The notes beneath the pieces were generated by a model. That model searched no databases, was not told the DNA's origin, and saw nothing but the letters and a program-made list of their open reading frames with translations. Shown piece by piece: positions 5,982 through 5,996 of a DNA stretch of 5,996 nt. Source of the stretch: Prevotellaceae bacterium (GTDB lineage Bacteria > Bacteroidota > Bacteroidia > Bacteroidales > UBA932); NCBI GenBank assembly GCA_031275145.1, contig JAISPE010000014.1:1-5996 (forward strand), written 5' to 3'. The stretch's first letter is position 1, and every line of letters begins with the position of its first letter. The position numbers and the translations under genes were made by a program.

Positions 5982-5996
5982 TTTTTTTTGATTATA

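Noticed and set aside
5943..5989. Possible terminator after rfbC (GGCAA/TTGCC stem and T8 run)
   Set aside because: The 5-bp stem at 5943-5962 has a 10-base loop, lies within the coding region, and is separated from the T-run at 5982-5989 by 19 bases. The window ends too soon to judge.

Overview
This window carries a conserved bacterial translation/transcription operon, rimP–nusA–infB, with the 3' end of a menaquinone-pathway gene upstream and a nucleotide-sugar gene, rfbC (rmlC), directly after infB. Everything supported lies on the + strand. The organism is most likely a member of the Bacteroidetes, probably near Bacteroidales. The start codons are preceded by A/T-rich sequence without Shine-Dalgarno motifs. 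The one good promoter-like element is the Bacteroidetes TAnnTTTG type. The proteins also read like Bacteroidetes orthologues, including a very long, low-complexity IF-2 linker. Genus cannot be judged from the sequence.

Layout. Positions 2-133 encode the last 43 residues of a protein matching the C-terminus of MqnC (futalosine-pathway menaquinone synthesis). Positions 134-340 are noncoding and structured. They hold a set of related AT-rich direct and inverted repeats (126-245), a TAnnTTTG promoter element (285-292) and a strong GC-rich hairpin (300-327) that would sit at the very 5' end of the operon mRNA. rimP (341-808), nusA (847-2067) and infB (2128-5442) follow with gaps of 38 and 60 bases. 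rfbC (5445-5981) starts 2 bases after the infB stop. The window ends 15 bases after rfbC, with no recognisable terminator.

How the genes work together. RimP matures the 30S subunit, NusA modulates RNA polymerase pausing, termination and antitermination, and IF-2 brings initiator tRNA to the 30S subunit; their co-transcription is a widespread bacterial arrangement. RfbC belongs to dTDP-L-rhamnose synthesis and has no direct link to translation, so its near-overlap with infB is the most unusual point of gene order.

I see no evidence for a new defence, mobile or RNA-guided system. The less ordinary material is the repeat/hairpin leader upstream of rimP, and the IF-2 linker with its poly-asparagine tract, tandem repeats and a thrice-repeated short motif.
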